Source: Phoronis ovalis | Lineage: Eukaryota; Phoronida; Phoronidae | Direction of reading: 5' to 3' | DNA: 20,255 nt | Assembly: GCA_028565635.1 (NCBI GenBank) | Contig: JAOXYB010005012.1 | Span: 1 to 20,255 of the forward strand | Part shown: positions 17,730 through 20,255 of the stretch, piece after piece | Numbering within the stretch: the stretch's first letter is position 1 | Layout: every line of letters begins with the position of its first letter | Position numbers and translations under genes: made by a program | The notes under the pieces: model-generated | Told to the model about the DNA's origin: nothing | What the model saw: the letters and a program-made list of their open reading frames with translations, nothing else | Databases searched by the model: none

Positions 17730-17838
17730 AGAAAAGAGTAGACTTGTATAAGAGAGTGAGAAATCTCAGTCAGAAGTTGTAGCTTTAAAGAACAAACTGG
17801 AAGAAATGAGAAAATCAAGACATGATGTTTTACAGGAG
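17730..17838 (+). pseudogene. CCDC102A: CCDC102A-like exon fragment 1 (frameshifted)
   Basis: Acceptor gttgcag|ag and donor caggag|gtaaga. The first frame gives EKRVDLYKR, then the frame slips in the AG-repeat agagagtgag. The second frame gives SEKSQSEVVALKNKLEEMRK and then SRHDVLQE. Both halves align collinearly with human [20 protein letters not shown], so the slip is a lesion in an ancestral single exon. Confidence 0.65.
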
Positions 17839-18101
17839 GTAAGACCAGAACCTTGAAAATTTCGATTATCAGCAATCGTGTGGTTTTGAATTTCAAGACT
17901 TACTGTGTTGAATTCAGGACCTGTAATTCAGGACAAAGAGTCCTGGTCAAAGCATACTGTATTGAAATTGAATCGTCAGCACCAGTTGATATTGTGTAGA
18001 TCCTGTATATATTGTAAAACCGAAAAGTAAATGTTCAAAGTATTATTGTAAATAAAATTGTTATACCAGATTGATATTATATGTTTATCGTTACGTTACA
18101 G

Positions 18102-18218
18102 TTGACAAAGCTTAAAATTGAATACAAGGGCCAGTTAAGACGAGTTGCTTTAGACTTGGAAGATGAGTCGTACCGAGGATCTAATATGGACGGGAGATTA
18201 GCTGATCTTAGGGCAGAG
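18102..18218 (+). pseudogene. CCDC102A: CCDC102A-like exon fragment 2 (donor lost)
   Basis: Acceptor gttacag|ttg. Thirty-nine open codons, LTKLKIEYKGQLRRVALDLE then DESYRGSNMDGRLADLRAE, match the human [21 protein letters not shown] region. The homology ends at GAG, where the next bases are TTGATT and no GT is present. Reading through reaches TGA soon after. Confidence 0.7.
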
Positions 18219-18680
18219 TTGATTTTTAATTGGTTTTATCTGCTCTCGGTATGAATCAGATATTAAAATAAATAACGCTAGCTGGGATATCCTTGATATT
18301 CAGTGACGTTAATCTACTACAATTGTATAGTTAATGCAATTTCAGCAGTAGAGTTAATAATCTCATTTTCCGTCCTTCCGTTGTTGTAACATTTAAAGTT
18401 CTGCTTTGCTATTTCAGTTTGCTGTTATATGCACATTTGTTGACGCTTCATACATCATATTTTCTCCTTTGGTATATTGCATCATGGTCATGTATCAAAC
18501 AGAACAATAGGTACTGCCTCTCTTACAAGGTAGTTCAAAATTATCCAGGAGAACTAAATTATGAACCATGTTTACAACAATATCTAATAGCTGCTGTGAC
18601 ATCAAAGTACAAGTAAGACATGACACAAAGTCATATATCGATGCAATGTAAGTTTTATTTGGTTTTGTTGTTTTTTTTAG
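18219..18680 (+). other. Former intron of the CCDC102A-like copy, no GT start
   Basis: Sits between exon fragments 2 and 3. It ends in a strong ttttttttag acceptor but begins TTGATT. A 65-codon open frame at 18419-18616 shows no family resemblance. Confidence 0.55.
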
Positions 18681-18874
18681 CTAGAACGGTAACAAGCAGA
18701 GAACGCTACTGAGTGGGGGAAAAGGAAGAGGGGACAGAAAAATGTGAAAACAAGAAATTACGGATACAAGTTACTGATTTAGAAGAAAGTGTAGAAAAAA
18801 AGCCTAAACACGCATCTGCTATGTTAGATAGCGATGTGAAAACTTAACAAAAAGAGGCGTATGAAAAAAAAAAC
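18681..18874 (+). pseudogene. CCDC102A: CCDC102A-like exon fragment 3 (two stops, one frameshift)
   Basis: Acceptor ttttttttag|cta. LER*QAENATEWGKR aligns with human MERLQAENAAEWGRR, with TAA in place of Leu. A 1-nt-type frameshift follows, then TEKCENKKLRIQVTDLEE matches ENKKLRAQVGDLEE. HASAMLDSDVKT*QKEAYEKK aligns with TASALDCDLRASQAALFEK, with TAA in place of Ser. The likely donor aac|gtacag does not match the phase of the next exon. Confidence 0.7.
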
Positions 18875-19977
<1,103 letters not shown>

Positions 19978-20081
19978 GTTGATACCCAGAGCAATAATGT
20001 CCGAAAATTACAACGAACAAATGATGAACTTCAAGAAGAGGCAGAAAACTTGCAAGTTCAAGTTGACCATTTACAAAGCAG
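19978..20081 (+). pseudogene. CCDC102A: CCDC102A-like exon fragment 5 (intact reading frame)
   Basis: Acceptor tttacag|gtt and donor agcag|gtaagt. VDTQSNNVRKLQRTNDELQE then EAENLQVQVDHLQS match human LDEAHNQARKLQRSLDEQ and ENLQVQLEHLQSR. This is the strongest single exon of the locus. The following candidate acceptor (20203-20204) would lead to TGA after two codons, so the last coding exon is either lost or outside the window. Confidence 0.78.
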
Positions 20082-20255
20082 GTAAGTACTGTCAGAAATA
20101 AGGTGTTGCTATATACTTCGATAGTTTTACTAAAATAGTGGGTAACTCGGCAATACTGACTACACAAAAGAATAAATATACATATTTATTTTGTTTTCTT
20201 TTAGCTGTTGACTTTGTCTATTGTCTAGAACCACTTTGTCTTGGTTGGATTTGCT

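Noticed and set aside
17730-18874. Poor sequence quality as the cause of the broken exons
   Set aside because: Ten SERHL exons on the same sequence join without one frame error, and the lost donor and two stops are substitutions and not only indels. It remains possible but less likely.
20203-20255. A sixth exon of the CCDC102A-like copy after tttag at 20204
   Set aside because: In the required phase it reads two residues then TGA, with no likeness to the family C-terminus.

Overview
The window reads as metazoan nuclear DNA. It is AT-rich, with short coding exons separated by long introns full of interspersed repeats, and it shows no bacterial operon logic. Both recognisable protein families (serine hydrolase-like SERHL and coiled-coil CCDC102) are animal families. 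The repeat-rich introns suggest a non-vertebrate animal, probably marine, but I cannot name a clade. All family assignments rest on recalled human sequences, not on a database search.

Layout. A complete gene for an alpha/beta-hydrolase of the SERHL/SERHL2 family lies on the minus strand. Its ten coding exons run from 15329 down to the stop at 1229-1231 and encode 307 residues, with every splice phase consistent. Nine introns hold most of the window's sequence. Introns 4 and 9 carry arrays of the same ~320-520-bp repeat in the same orientation. Intron 7 and the stretch just 3' of the stop codon hold two copies of a short inverted-repeat transposon with 8-9-bp target duplications. Intron 4 also holds a 32-bp-period repeat block. 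Intron 1 holds a possible solo LTR (12635-13562). The first coding exon sits in a ~300-bp gap between two oppositely oriented copies of a ~390-bp MITE, each with a perfect 6-bp target duplication.

Right of about 15.8 kb is a roughly 1.9-kb stretch with no convincing gene, apart from a weak LRR-like remnant on the minus strand. From 17730 to 20081 on the plus strand lie five exons matching the C-terminal half of CCDC102A. Two are intact. The others carry frameshifts, in-frame stops and a lost splice donor, so I read the locus as a decayed, intron-retaining duplicate. The neighbouring SERHL gene is intact base for base, which argues against poor sequence quality as the cause.

I found no RNA gene, no CRISPR array and no new multi-gene system. 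The most interesting structures are the inverted MITE pair around the start-codon exon, the GC-AG intron, the paired intronic repeat arrays with recurrent TCAAGGTCA sites, and the two 32-bp-period element families.
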